From Prinia subflava (Eukaryota > Chordata > Aves > Passeriformes > Cisticolidae), in assembly GCF_021018805.1 (NCBI RefSeq), contig NC_086254.1, forward strand, positions 29,511,300 to 29,575,299: a DNA stretch of 64,000 nt. Reading direction: 5' to 3'. Made by a program: the position numbers and the translations under genes. The notes under the pieces are model-generated. The model was not told the origin of the DNA, ran no database searches, and saw only the letters and a program-made list of their open reading frames with translations. This document shows positions 1 to 13,539 of this stretch, in pieces (the stretch's first letter is position 1; every line of letters starts with the position of its first letter).

Positions 1-1745
1 AATGTAACTTTGGCACAGTGTACATGGATTCTGGGCTACTTCTGTGGGGAAAAGGGGTCTGTAGATACCTTACATTTTAACTTTATTATCCTGTTCCATA
101 TTTGAGGGAGTTTTTTAGCAGAGAACTATCCCTCTGTATAAGTAAACCCCCTTTTTGCTAATCCATCCTTTTTTTTATGTTGATGATGAACGGATTTGAG
201 ACAGCAGTGGAAACATTTGTGAAAACGTTTTCTTCCAGCCCCTGGGGTGCTCTAGGATTCAGGGAGACTCTTCAGACAAGTATCAGACTGGGTTTTTCTC
301 CTGCCTTCGTGTCTGCACAGAAGAGGGAGCGTGACTATGGCAGAATAAGCGGAGCCTGAGGCTCACCCAGCGGGAGTCCGGCGCACTCCGATCACCGAAG
401 TCCTGGCTTCAACTTGTTTACAATTTGCTGGAGGTGCCATTCAGAGCCTGGGAAGTGCAATTTCACCCTGAGAGAGCTTGAGCAACCTTTGGAATCGCTT
501 CTCCCTCCCTCCCTCCAGCCTCGGACAGCACAGGCCACTGTGGGAGGGTGGGATTGCCTCTCCTTCAGAAGGCAGGACAGACGTCCTGCTGGAAGTGATG
601 TGGTTGTGCTGGAATACAGGACTGGAAGGATGTGTGAGGTAACTACAAGAGTTTGTTCCTGTCAATAGCTCTGCTCTGGAGGAGTGAGGAATCAGGGCAG
701 GCTCCTTCCTGGGAATGCCACTGGGATCCTGCAGAGCCTGCAGGGGATGGCTGCGGTGCCGTGGTGTTAGTGCCAAGTGATCTGAGGCAGTGTTGGGCCT
801 GAGCTGCCCCAGGGCTGTGCAGGCTGTGCTGAAGGGGCTGGCACAGGCAGGTGGCCCCATGAGCTGTCCCATGGCTGGGAGTGTGGCTCTCTCGCTGGCC
901 CTGTGCTCTGGCTGCCCTTGCTGCTCTCTGCTCCTCCTCTGAAATTCTCTACCTCCAGGGAACAGGAAAAGTGTACACCCCATAGCTGTATTTTGTTCTT
1001 CTCCACAAAAAACAGTCCAAGCTCTCCTGGATAGCTGGCATGGGCTCTTTTCCCATGGCTCGATGCCTGAATTGGCCCGTGGGAAGCTCTTTTTAAAAGA
1101 GGTTAAAGTTGGGTTGTGTGGTTTGTTTTATTTTATTTTGGTCACTTCAGTGATGTTTATCAGTAAAAGGGTTCCACGTTGCAGTGAAGGCTCCTTCCAT
1201 CCCCACACTCACTGGATTCAGCCAAGACTACAGAGAAGAGGTTTTTTTTAGTGAGATCTATGAAAATTTTTCTTTTTGGAGTAAGGTCTTCCAATGACCA
1301 GCTGCCAGAGGTCACATCATTCCAACCCAAAACTGTCCAGAGCCCTCCTTGCTCCCAGGGAGGGCTTTGGGGCCTTTTTAAACCCCAACTGCCATAAGTT
1401 TCCACCAGGTCCATGCAATGGCCTGTGTCCCTTCCTATTGGCCCTGCCCATCATGCCAAAGTCTAATCAGCCAGGAATCATGGATGGAAAAAGGGAGGAG
1501 GGGATGCAACTGTGAGCCAGCTGTGCTGTGGAGTCCTGTGTCAGTTCTGATTTGAGGTCCCTCTCTGAGATTTTCGTTGATTTTTTTTCTTTTTTTTTCT
1601 TCTGCCCCTGCCCCAGTGGAGAGGCTCAGCCAGCATTGATTTCTCTCCCTTCCCTGAAGTGTTTTCTCTGTATTCTTTGTAATTTTTAATTAATGTATGT
1701 ATTCTTTGTGTCCTATTGTAAATAAATCTGCCATTGTCCTGTCAT
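1..1745 (+). other. Probable 3' UTR of upstream gene (TM9SF4 by synteny)
   Basis: No coding exon is recognisable here. The stretch is AT-rich with T-runs (for example 1585-1600) and ends with a canonical AATAAA inside GTAAATAAATC near 1722, followed by T/G-rich sequence, as expected of a plus-strand polyadenylation region. In mammals TM9SF4 lies immediately left of PLAGL2 and points towards it, so this is most simply its 3' UTR. The assignment is inferred from gene order, not from any protein match in the window. Transcript evidence could instead end the gene at AATAAA near 3200 or 4582, or show that the segment is intergenic. Confidence 0.35.
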
Positions 1746-1749
1746 CCTG

Positions 1750-4700
1750 CTCTCTTGGGTTGTCCTAAGCCACCTCTGGAGGATTTCTTTTTGTAATGCT
1801 TGGCCTGTTCGATACCCACGTGGTCTGTGATGTGTGGCTTCAGCCAGAAGCAGAGCTTGGAATACTCTGGTTTTCTTTGTAACATTTTTCTCCTGGTAAA
1901 CTAAGTTTCTCCCAGTGTGGCATGCCCTGAATGCTGCCAAATATTGTAATTATGCCACCAGTTGAGGTGTTTGGGTCTGCTGGTGCTGTGTGCTGGGTAA
2001 GATCATTTGAGCAACTCGTGTCTCGTGTGAGATGTGTTGTTTGATGTGCGGCACTGGTGGGCAGAGCAGCAGAACTGTTGGAAGGCAGTGCTGGGCAGGG
2101 CTTTAGAGCAGCAGAGGGAAGAGCACAGCTCTGAAAATGAGCTGCCATTCCCTCCTCTGAGCAGGAGTTTGAGGAGTGCTGCTGGTGTGGAAGCTGGGCC
2201 CTCAGCATTGGCTTCCAGCTGTATTGGCTTCCCAGAGCTTGTGTGTTTCTGCTGGGGGGGTGTGTGGCAGATCAGTGAGCCTCTGCTGGGATGCTGGCTG
2301 GGGGAGGCAAAGTGAATTCTCTTTTCCTGAGATGGTTTGCCCAGCAGAGCAATGGATGTGATTCCCCCAGGTTATGGAATACAGTCTTGAGGGCTGCTGA
2401 GTGTCTGTGAGTGAGACCAGAGCTGGCAAATACTTGAATCAAAACTCAGAAATCATCAGAATAATCCCTTCTCCCTTTAAAAAGGCAAAGGAAGCTTCAG
2501 TTCCACCACCAGGACAATCCATGTTGAACTCACTTCTCATTTTTGGCAGATGAGTGTATTCATATTCTGTCAGTCCTCAGCACCAGGGGAAAGCTGCTGA
2601 GGAAAGGGCATGTTTTAAGGGTGGCTGAATTAGGAATGAAAACTAGAGCTGAAAACTAGATCATTCTTAGACAAGCACCTGACACTGATCATGGCTGTCA
2701 GCTTTTCATCCATGTTCTAAAGGAGAATCCCAAGAGGGCCCTGTGTGCTTTGCCCTGTTTCATCTTCAAATGCTGCTGGTGCCTGCAGCCAGTTGTAGCT
2801 TAAGCTGAGGTTTGGTCCTGGTTCTCCAGCCTTTGGGGAGCACAGCCTGTCGGGGTTATTTAGGATGGGGAGTGGGCTGGACTTGTCTGAAATGGTGCCA
2901 CATGGGCTGGAAAGTTTAGTGAAACCAAGTGACCAGAACTTTCTGTCTAACAAACATTATTCTCCTTGACAGGGGATAATGGTGTCTGCTGTGGCTGCCT
3001 CCGCAGTGGGGTGCTGGTTTTTTGTTTTTTTTTTTCTTGTGGGTCTAATTCTTTGCTTGGAAGAAATTTAAAAACCTCTGTGGCTTCCTCTAGGGAACTG
3101 TATCTTTGACCTGCCTTTTGATTCTGTCTTGTCTTAATCCAGTCAAAACCCAAATGCCCCTCCATGAAGACATCTGGGGTAGATCATCCAAATGCTTTTA
3201 ATAAACAACTTCATTATAAAAGATGCTTTCAATTTGAACTTCATTTTGCAAGAGCTAATTTTAGTGTTGAACCGTACATTTCCTAATGGCACTTAATTAC
3301 AATTTAAAAACCTTGTTTACAGCACCCAAACTACTCCGTTAAAAGAGGTTATTCACGCTGTGTAAAAGTGCTAGAAAGTTTGTTTTTAGAAACGCAGTTG
3401 AGCTTTAACAATGGGAAGTTTCTGGCTTTGGCAGCTGTAGCTGCAGGGAGGGAGGTCAGGCACGGGGCCTGTCCAGAACCAGCGCAAGAAGGGACAGTGA
3501 ATGCCAGCCCTGGAGAGGGACAGGACACTGTGGCTTTCCCATCCCCTCCCATGGCTAACCCCAAACCCTTCACCTTCCAATCGGATGTTTACAGGCTCCT
3601 GGGGCAGGTAGCAGAGCTTGTGCTGGGAGAGGGTTCTTGGTATGATTTGTGGCTGCAAAGGTAACTCAGCTTTTCTTCCAGCAGCAGTTTCGGAACTTGG
3701 CTGCTCTCAGGGGTTCTACAGGTTCTTTTCTGTGCTTCTTGTAGCCACCCTGGGTCTCAAGAATACATCAGCAGATGAAGAACAGCTCTGTGTTCTTCAG
3801 TATCTTCATTTAAGGAAAACACTGGTTCAAATGTTATAAAACAGTCTTTCTAAAAATATCTCATAGATATCAGGGATCACTAAAGTGGGAAAGCTCCACA
3901 AAGCATCAAGGCTGAGGCACTCAGTAGGGTGAGGAGAACTCAAACTCCAGAGTGGCTTCCAGCAGAAGTTCTGGGATGTGCTGCAGTGTGCAGGCTTCTG
4001 CAGCCTCCCAAGGCACCCTGAGGTGGGCTGTGCTGCTGAGGGCTGTGAGCAAAGCTCATGTGTCACCTTCAAGCACAAGGCACTGACTACAGAGGGAGAA
4101 GGGCTGCAGGCAGGTCTGTCCCTGCTCTGTCCCTGGACACTCAGCCAGCCTAGCCTGTCCCAGGTGTTGGAGGCTGTCCCTGTCCTGCAGGCCCTGGAGC
4201 TGTCCCCAGTCCACTCAGTACATTCCATGCTAGAGCTCTTATCCCCTTGCACAGCAGTTCAAAACAAAGACACAAAAGTGAGGGATGGTTGGTTTGTAAC
4301 AAAACATTTCAATGTTGAGGATTCTTCCCCCAGCTGAAGAGGTGACCTATTTATAGTAATAAAAAAATTAATTCCAAGTTCCCTGGTTATCTTCTGCAAT
4401 GCTTTTAACTTTCCTTGTCACTGTGATCTGACACAGAGAAGCTCCCTGTGTGTCATGTATGCTCTATTTCCATGCTGGTATTTAGGCACTGGTGGAAAGG
4501 ACCACGCAGACCTGGCTTCAGCCACGGGCAGAGTGAGGAAGGTGCTTCAGGCTCCTCCTGCAGCCCACCTGTGCACATGGAAATAAAATGTACTTTGAAG
4601 AGGAAAGCCATGCTCATCTCCTGGTGTGGATTTGTGAGCAGCAGAAGGTGATCTGTTTTCTGAACACCAGTTGTTTTTACTCAACCTGTTTGCATGCCAG

Positions 4701-6900
4701 TCTGAACTGTTAAGTTGGCCTGTGGGAAGATGTAGAGCTGGCTCCAGGTAGAGATTGCAGACTGTACCCCAGGAGAAAACTCCTTACCTGCAGCCACAAG
4801 AATAGCTGAAACATGTAGGATTCCTAGGGGATCCCAGTTATTCACTAGAAGGAAGCAAGTCCATCTCTGGGAATAGCCAAAGGTGAGCCTAATGTGAGTG
4901 TGCATGGATTGTGCAGCAGGGACAACAGAACCTGAGACCTGGTGGGGAAGAGGAATAGTGGTCCTGTAAGGCAGCTGGATCAGTGGGGATGGTATCTCCC
5001 TGGCAGCTTCCAGCTGCTTTCCAAGAGAGGATCAGTGGCATGTGAGGGATGCCAAAGCTGGGCAGGGGGGTGAAAAGAACCTGGGCTTCCCTGATCCAGC
5101 AGACCAGGTTAAACCAAACCACCTTCTCCTACTGCACAGAGGTCGGCCAGGATGGGATTCAGAGCTTCAGGTGGCAGCTCCCATCTCTTGGAACTGGGAA
5201 AAAATACAGGAAATAAGTTATGGAAAAGACACAAATTTTGGATGATGATGGAAAGCTGAAGTGGTTCTGTTTGAGCCATGCATCCACTTCACTGTTCAGT
5301 GGCAGAATAGCTCCAGGGCTTGGGCAGGCAATTAACTAAAAATAGGCACCTGAGGGAGAATTCAGTCAGCCTGACTAACTGGGATTAGAGGATAAGCAAG
5401 AAGGTAGGGTGATGGGAAGCACATCTTTGAAGATTTATTTGTGGAAATTTTAATTCCAGGTAGCAGAAAATGTCTCTGTGGGGTTGCTCTGTCCAGAGAG
5501 CAAAGGTGGTGCAATGGTAGAGAAAGGAAAAGGGGCTTTTTTCAGTGAACTGCAGGAAATCTTCCCAGCAGCTGCTGTTCATCTGTCAGCAAGGAAGGAA
5601 TTAAGAACAAAGAGCTGAGCTCAACAAAAGTACTGAAATCATCAATCTACCGGAGGCAAAAAAAAAAGGATTCCAGTTGAAGTGACACCATTTTTCAACA
5701 CTGAGGCTAAAGAAGTAGCAATGTTGTGAGACAGAGAACGGGGTCTGTCACAACGTGGTGTGTGGGTATTCTGTCATGTGAAATTCAGTGGAAGCAAATG
5801 CAAGATAACATGTTGGATAAACAAATGGATTTTGAGTGAGCTGTAATTCCAGGGGGAAAACAAAATCTTCAGCCTTTCACAGGGTTCTGGCAATCTGAGC
5901 CTGGAAGGATGGGCAAGGGTTAACCCTCTGCTGCCAGGGAGTAGCTTGGCTATTTGTTAGTTATTTCTAGGGGCACATTAGGTCCTTGGCTTTCTGAGAA
6001 TCCAGGGTCTGATTTATAAGGGCTGGCAAGTTCACGTCCTGTCCTTTTGCTGATTGGAGGTCTATGGGTTCCTACCTTAGGTGACTGCACAGTTCCTATT
6101 GCTTTAGACACCCCTCAAACCAGCCAATTTAAAACATCCCTTTATTTAACTAAAACCTCCTGAACAATTACGTGCTGTAGTTGCTGCCCTCAGGCTCAGT
6201 CTGGTGCAATCTTCCTGGTACAGGTGTGGCAGGAACAGAGGGATCCCAGTGGAATGGTTTGCTGGGCTCTGCCTGCTTCACAGCCCTGTCCTAGACCTGC
6301 AGCCCCAAACTCGTGGTCCAAAACAAAAACCAAACCCAAGCTCTTTCTGGGATGATTTTTTTACATCACAGAAGCAGCACAGTGGCTGCCACAAAGCCCT
6401 GCACATTCACCACAGAACAGATTGTAGGCTGTGCTGCAGCAATCCCCCTCACAGCATGCCCAGGTTACCCCTTCCCCTTACCTCCAGCTGCATCAGCAGG
6501 AGCTTGGCTAAGCTGACTTCCACCCTAAGAGCTTGGTACATATGCCCAAGTGGGATTCCCCAGTGCTGTAAACTCAGATGCTCAAAGTATTTTCTTATAA
6601 ATAGGTAAAAATTGTTCACTATTTGTTCTGTGAATTGCAGAGTTGCTATTTCAAATGGAAATAGTCTCATTAGTTTTAGACTGCCTGGTAAAATACTTTT
6701 AGATAACAAGCTGTTGTGGTAGGGGAACTTTGAATCCATTTCCCTGTGCAAACATCTGGAATCAGCTCCAATGCTGTCTCTGACCATGCTGCCCTTGCTG
6801 GGTTAGGTTTTCCTTCCATTGACAAAGTTACTGCAGTTCTGCTTGTTAAAGTAGCTGTGGAAAGCAAATCACACGTGCAAATCATAGCAAAATGAATTCC
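1750..6900. other. Intergenic region, convergent side of PLAGL2
   Basis: Unique, moderately AT-rich sequence. The open frames here are short, have no recognisable domains and are not supported by splice signals. Isolated AATAAA (+) occurs near 3200 and 4582, and TTTATT, which reads AATAAA on the minus strand, occurs at 6141-6146. Either could be distal polyadenylation sites of the two converging genes. I see no RNA gene and no CR1 fragment in this interval. Confidence 0.5.
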
Positions 6901-6901
6901 A

Positions 6902-9373
6902 TTTATTCTTTGACAGACTACTGGTAGGAAAAAGATGCCTGGCTCTAAGTTTAGCTACCACTGCTAAAGGAATTCCAGTGATGACATCTGTTCAGAGTAC
7001 AATGCAGGCAGGAAGCAAGAAAGCTGAATGTTCTGCAGTGGGAAAAGGTGTGTGATGGCATTGCATAAATCTGATAACCCTCACTGGCAGTGAGTGATCA
7101 GTTTTGACCATTTATTTCTCAAAAAATAATAATCCTCTCAACTGAAGACAGGGATAAGGCTTGCATAAAATTGATAACAGTGTGAAACTCTTTAATTTGC
7201 AAAGAGCAAAGCAATAGAAGACAGGCCTGAGGTATTCAATGCTGGTAAACAGACTGGCTGCAATGCCCTGTTTACCTTTGCTAGGTTAGAGAACAAGAAG
7301 GCACTCGTTGGACTTGGAAAGGCAACATTTTCCAGTGGAGAAAAGGAAAAAGTACTGCATTCAACTCGGGGAGATCATTGCCACAGGATATTGCTGAGGT
7401 AAATAAATCTTATATTACATTTTGATACAAAAGTCTTATTTGCAGCATTGCTGGCTAACCTAAAACAACCAATCTATGTTCTGGAGAATCAATGGATTGC
7501 TAAAGAGTCATTCTGGGAAGAATTACTAAGCTAAATTAAAAATAAAATTCTGCAGTAAAATGGAAGGGGGACAAGCCTGCGACCAAAAGAGGCACAGCTG
7601 ATGTCACACGGTGGGACCATGGCTCACAGGAAGGAATCTGCATCGACTGAGGTGGGTGTGCTCTGGGGAGGACAAGGGAGGACAGCATCTGGCTTCACCC
7701 AAGGAGCTGAGATAACGGAGTAGAGGTAGATTTTGCATTTCCTAGATTTATGGAGAACAATTTTGACAGATTTCCTGGTTTATATTGGCCTACAGTGGTT
7801 CCTCTATGCTGAGGTATGAATCTGCCTGTCCACAGTCATAAACATGCACCAGTGCAGTGGCCTCCATACGTCCCCATCTGCAGTGTAAGTGCCCAGAAAA
7901 ACAGGAGCAGGAGACAATACAGGTGCTAAATGACACCAGCAGCTGGCTGCCACTCCCCAGTGTAACCCCTCTGCCCTGGTAGGTAGACAGCCCATGAAGA
8001 GTTTAAGAGGTAGGGCAGGAAGCAATGGAAGCACTGGAACTTCAGGAGGCAAGGCTTGAGCAGGAGAGAACAAAAGCCAGTGGGACCAAATCCAAAGTGA
8101 GAAGCTGACTGCAGGCCCCAAGCATTTGTTAAAATTATTGGTGTTGGGAGAAATGCTTCAAATACACTCACAGTGTGTACCTGAAGCTGGGACCAATTTT
8201 TCCTTGATTCTTGGATGTTATCACCATTGAAGTTAAAATATACTTTTGAGATTGCTTCCTGGATAAACCAAAAAGGGTGCTGACCTCAATGAATGGCTGT
8301 GGTTAAAAAACCCCAAGCCCGAGAAACTCATACTCTGTTCCTCATCCCGAGGGAACCTATGGAGCAGGGCCTGCAGCCTGTTCTCACCCAAGCCAGGTAC
8401 GCCAGTGCTCAATGTCCCCAGCTCTCTCACGTGCTTTGGTTTCCAGATCTGCTTGCCTGGGGGAGATATCTGAAATCCTCTGTCCACACACCGCACACCA
8501 AGCTAAGCTGTGAGAGCTGCTGCATCCCCTTCACTCAGGACAGCCAGCGAGGAAAGGCAGGAAGGTGCTGCCTACAGGGGCAGAGGCTGAAGTGGTCCGA
8601 AAGCAGTGTATTTCCCCATGGGGGAAGAACATGATAAGTGAAGAGAAATCAGTGCAACCTGACTTCATTGTGTAAACAGTGTTCTAGCTACACCAGAGAT
8701 GAACCCAGTGTATTCTGGTGCCTCCTATCTTTGCAATGGCAGAAACAGATTTGTGTTGTGTAAACAATGTTCACCATAACGAGTTTATCCTAATGGCTCT
8801 GAAGAGGTGACGTTGAATTCACTATGTAAACGGGCTTGTTGCTTAACACTGATGTGGAGTAAGCTGTGTTGGGTGATGGGATGAGAGGTAGCAGGGAAGG
8901 ACAGCCTCTTCCCCATTGGCTTCATACAGAGCGGTATCATGACTTCTTCTCCATGTGGAGGTGTTGGCTGGTTTGCCAGAATTGCAGTGTGGTAACATGA
9001 AATGGAAGCTGGACTCTTCAAAAGTTTAGCCCAGGATGAAAAAGTCTCAACTCCTTCTGAGGGACAGTCCCTTCCCAGAGAGGACATAGCTCCAGCATTC
9101 TCAGGGAAGGTCAGTGCTAAGCGTGGCTCCTGATTCACAGATTAAAAATTAGATAAAATATATCCAGTCTATCAGCTGAAATCTTTCTGCTGTACAGGAC
9201 TGGGACTCACACAGCTGTTCCAGTCTACAAGTGCTCCCTCCGAGATCAGAAACCTCCTGCCTGACCCAGCTCTGCCAGAGCTTTCACACCCCCAAGGAAG
9301 GAAGAGTTGTGCGTTTTTAAGGCTCTCCACCAAAGGGTGACTGAAAGATCTGTTCTCCAGTGCTGTTTCCAGC
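6902..9373 (-). other. PLAGL2: PLAGL2 3' UTR (probable extent)
   Basis: This is the sequence downstream of the PLAGL2 stop codon on the minus strand. TTTATT at 7111-7116 and 6902-6907 (AATAAA on the minus strand) are candidate polyadenylation signals, with another at 6141. PLAGL2 is known for a multi-kilobase 3' UTR in mammals, so an end at or beyond 6.9 kb is plausible. No other gene signal is present. The exact end is a guess. Confidence 0.45.
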
Positions 9374-11634
9374 TTACTGGAATGCCTGGTGGAACCGTGG
9401 CAGCGTGGTTGTGCTCAAGCTGGAGGTGAAGACAGGGGGCAATGAATGAAGGGGCCCAAAGTTCAGCGAGGCCCCGGCTCCAGGAGACTCTTGAGGTTGA
9501 TGTTGCAAAGTGGTGAGCAGTGGCTGTGCCTCCCCCTGCGAGTAGCCCATGACCAATCCCCCTGATGAGACAGGTGGATTGCAAGGAGGAAGATTTAGGG
9601 GGAGGAAGCCAAGAAGATGAGAAAAGTCCATGTTAGCAGCACAGAGAGCCTCTGAGAGGTTAGCAGGGCTCTTGGAAAGCAAAGCCTCATCCAGGGCGGG
9701 TGGCTGAGGCGAAGAGGACTGAGGATCACCAGATGAGAGAGACAGGCTGCCAGGGAAGTCTGACAAAAAGCTGTCCACCTCTACTTTGGGTAGTTTCTCA
9801 GGCAAATATGAGGTAGATCCAAGCTGATACTTTGGAGGAGGTTGCGGTGGGGAGGAGATGGGAGAAGAAGACTCCAGAGGATAGCTCATTCCCATTGGAA
9901 GAGAATTAGGAACCAAAGAATGGGGCATCCCTGAGCTTGGCATGGTTTGGAGATGCGTGCTGTACATGCCCACGGGCAGCATGCCAGGGAAGCTCTTACC
10001 ACCCATCATGTCTCTGGATGCCATACACAGGACAGGACTCAGCTCTTCCTTCACTGCCACAGAGGAGCTGCAGCTGAGCAGACCCAACATGTCCACTGGC
10101 TCCGTCTTAATCTTCAGCAGTTCCTGGGAGTGGCTTTTCTTCATGTGCCTGGTCAGGTGGTCTTTCCTCCCAAACCTCTGAGCACAGTACTGGCACAAGA
10201 AGTCCTTCCTCCCCGTGTGCACCACCAGGTGTCTCCGCACGTCCTTGCGGGTGTAGAAGCGCCGGTCGCAGTGGTCGCACGGGTGCTTCTTCTCCTTGGC
10301 CCCGCCGGAAGCGCGCCTGGAGTGAGCCTTGAGGTGCTCCAGCAGCACCTGGGTGCTCTCGAAGGTCTGCAGGCACACCTTGCAGCTGAGGTCCCCGCTG
10401 GCAGCCGCGTGCATGGCCAGGTGTCGCCTGAAGCCCAGTTTGGTGTTGTAGTTCTTGCCGCACTCGGGGCAGTGCAGGGCCTCCTTGTTGGGGTCGTGGG
10501 TCTGCAGGTGGTTGCGAAGGTGATCCTTCCGGTGGAACATCTTCTCGCAGTACATGCACTGGTGAGGCTTCTGAGCCGAGTGTGTGGCCATGTGCCTTAG
10601 GGGGGGAAAGCAGGAAAGGTCAGACAAACATCCAGCCCTGAGGGAACACATACGGCTTTCCAAAATTTTCCTTGTGTCCTACACTTTATGCCACAAAAAT
10701 CCCAGATGGCATTTTACCTTCACTAAAGAAGGAGCACAACGGTTCAGGTAAAACCTACAGTCTGTCTCTCCTGAGCTCCTGCTCTCTGTTGAGGCTGCCA
10801 AACCTCCATAGTTTGTGACACTAGGTGACAAAACTTCAGCTCATCGGGAGGGTCAGGCTGCGCCCAAATCTGCTGACAGCCACTGTGGTGTGATTTCACC
10901 TTCGTATCTCACACTCTCCCACACTGAGGTTCATCTGACTTCAAGTTCTCAGCAATCACTGTTTAATTATTTTATGTACTTCAACTATAATAAATGGGAA
11001 CTCTACTTCTGCATACTGGAGCAACAGCTGCCATGGAATTATCCCTATGGTTAGAGGCAGGACTTATGAATACAAATGCTATTGTTAGTTTTCATTTTGT
11101 TTTTTAATCTGTGAACTTCACTTTCTGTTTCTATTTTCCCCTCAGTGTAACAGAAAACAGCTTAAGCTCAGGATACAGCATTAACTGAAGTTCTCTGGAA
11201 GGCACCTAAAGAGATGCCAAGTATGGTAATGTCTGGGACTCAACTGCTTTGCAAGGTAAAAGGGCATTTCCCCTCCTCCAGCTTCTCAGAAATTCAAGCA
11301 AAGACACCCGAGGGAGGGGGGTTTCCCCTCTCTCCTGGCACTGCTGGGCAGAGGCACTTGCAGATACCTACCTATAGAGCTTGTACTTGGAGGCAAAGGC
11401 CTTGCCACAGTGCAGCTGGGGGCAGTTGTAGGGCCTCTGCTCCGAATGGGAGAGTGTGTGAGTTCTCAGCTTGTCCACGTGAGGGAAGGAGGGCTCCGAT
11501 AGTTCACACTGGCATTTTCCCTGACTTTCGGTCTCTTCACCTCTTGGTCTGGGGACTAATTTCCAGCCTGTCTCTTCCTCCTCCTGCTTTGCATCTTGAA
11601 TCCAGTTGGGAACACCGGGAAAAAATGCCGTCAT
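9374..11634 (-). CDS. PLAGL2: PLAGL2, seven-zinc-finger PLAG-family transcription factor
   Basis: Nuclear C2H2 transcription factor of the PLAG family (PLAG1, PLAGL1, PLAGL2), a GC-rich-element activator linked to growth and Wnt signalling. Two coding exons: 11634-11372 (ATG at 11634; donor GTAGGT) and 10595-9374 (acceptor CTAAG; stop TAA at 9376-9374). Total 494 codons against 496 in human, close to identical through the fingers. Finger 1 (about residues 41-63) is degenerate. Six clear C2H2 fingers follow to about residue 246, the first using a C-x4-C spacing. Three sumoylation-type motifs follow (IKTE, VKEE, PKVE), then a Ser/Pro-rich activation tail ending FHQAFQ. The chosen start matches the human N-terminus (MT.FF..VP.WIQDAKQEEE). 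An in-frame ATG ten codons upstream (11664) is not used in the family. Upstream non-coding exon(s) should lie at the CpG island, where a possible donor is at 13765. Confidence 0.96.
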
Positions 11635-12436
11635 GGCAGGGCTAGTACAACATGGCCATGTCAAGCAGAACTCGAGCCTGTGGGCGTCTTGCTGTGATGT
11701 TGTCCCGGTGCAGTTTTCTGTTGGAGCCCCCTGTGACCAAACTGCTTTAACAGCAGAACTTCTTCATCTGCAATCACAGAAGGCTGGTGTTAAGACACTG
11801 CATCCTTCACCCGTGCACACAATGAACATGTGAAGATGCCTGTCCTCAGTCTTGGGGAACTCCAACCTCCAACTCCAATCAACAATGTTTTTCTGTCTCG
11901 TCTCCCTTAACCTGTTACCTGAATAAAATTACGTTCAACTTTTTCTGAACTGCATTTTTTTGCAACTATTAAGAGCCAGTGTTGCCTGCTGTAACAGATG
12001 TATTTTCTCCTGAAACATCATAAAAGGTGGTAGCTCTAAATAACTTTCCCTGTGTGTTTTGCAGATCACTTCTCATCCTGTTTTTTCATATTCTCACTTG
12101 CTCTTGGTCTCTGCTTACATGGAATTCCCTCCCAGAGATTCTCAGAGAAACCAAGGTTCTCTCGTATTTTCTTTTCCCATCCTTTCTGCTACCAACCTGG
12201 TGCACTGGGCAAGACCATCTCCAGAGCAAATCAATCTGAACCCCCACATGTGGCTGAACAGGGCTGAGGAAGAAAACTCGCAATTATCGTCAACACCACA
12301 CCTTTTTCTGGAAGGCAACGGATGCTGCTCCTCTTCAGGGTGGGATTACTCATTGTATTTTCACTTTTCAATTGTGAGGCAGATTGTGCCTCTCTGGATC
12401 AGCAAGTTTGCTACTGTAATGAGCAATTTTTACCTC

Positions 12437-12461
12437 TTTTTTTTTTTTTTTTTTTTTTTTT
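12437..12461. repeat. Poly-T tract (25 T)
   Basis: Uninterrupted run of 25 T on the plus strand (poly-A on the PLAGL2 sense strand) inside the PLAGL2 5' intron. No target-site duplication or repeat body was recognised next to it. It is length-polymorphic by nature. Confidence 0.9.
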
Positions 12462-13424
12462 CTGATACTCTCATCCATTAATAATGGAAACTCAAACTGT
12501 TTCCTGTTCAACCAAATACACCTCCTGTAAGCTCTTCTGGCTTTCATGTTGACGAGGTTCTACATTCATCTCTCTTAGCAGGTTGCTCTTGAGCTGCGTG
12601 TTGGCGAAGTAAAACGTTTTTACAGGGTTCTACTGCCAGCTCAACTGGTAAACGGTCACTGAAATAAAACCCATCTCTTTCACTCACTTTGGCTGCCTGA
12701 GAAACTCTTCTTAAAATAGCATCAAACCCTCACTCCATGATTGCTTCAGAGGAGGAACTTCCTGCTGCACATCAACACGAGTGCGAGTTGTGGGCAGGAT
12801 GTGCAACTGCGAGGGAGCAAACCAACCCTGAAGAAAGTGCTCAAGGAACGTTATGAAGAGCTGAAATAACAATTACTGTGACTGCACCACCACCTCAAAC
12901 CGTGCATGGTTCCCTCAGGGTGGAAAACACTGGGAAACAGGATGACTCCAAGAAAACATGTCACTGTGAACTTTGGAAATGCCTGTTAAGAACAAAACTT
13001 GGTTTTGTGCAGGCGAAATCTACGTGGTCAAAGCAGAACAATAAAGGACCAGAACTGCTGAGGTACCACTTTGGGACAAACCAGCATGATGTGACAGCTG
13101 CTCTGACCCCTCAGGGTGCAGGAGGCCTGTGGTTCAGAGCAATCTGTCTATCTGGGTGCTAAAAGCATGAATATTTCACCTCTCTATGAAATATGTCCCA
13201 GAAAAGATGAGTGTTCTCTACCTCTTGCTCCAGAGCTGTGCAGGTGTCCCGGGAGTCTCTGCCACTTTCACCAGGGAACTGCTCCTTTCCCTCCGAAAAA
13301 GCCTGGCCATCTGGGCCAGTTTCAAAGCTACCTGGAAGAAGACAAGAGTTTGAATTTTGATGTCTTTAACAGCAAGGTGCATAAACGATCACCCTGGAAT
13401 TCTGGGGAATTCAGAGGTGCTGTT

Positions 13425-13497
13425 GCAAACGGCGGAGGTGCTGGGGGGTGGCCGCGAGGGGTAACTCGCTCCTCCCTCCGGCACCTCCGCCGTTTGC
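13425..13497. repeat. Perfect 17-bp inverted repeat (hairpin) beside promoter
   Basis: The arm at 13425-13441 (GCAAACGGCGGAGGTGC) is the exact reverse complement of 13481-13497. Pairing continues inward for seven more positions with two G-T wobbles, giving about 24 paired positions around a loop of about 25 nt (13449-13473). It lies at the upstream edge of the PLAGL2/POFUT1 CpG island, on the PLAGL2 transcribed side. Function unknown. Confidence 0.85.
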
Positions 13498-13539
13498 CTC
13501 GGAAGCCAACCGGGAGACCCCCACCCCCGGGAGCACTCC

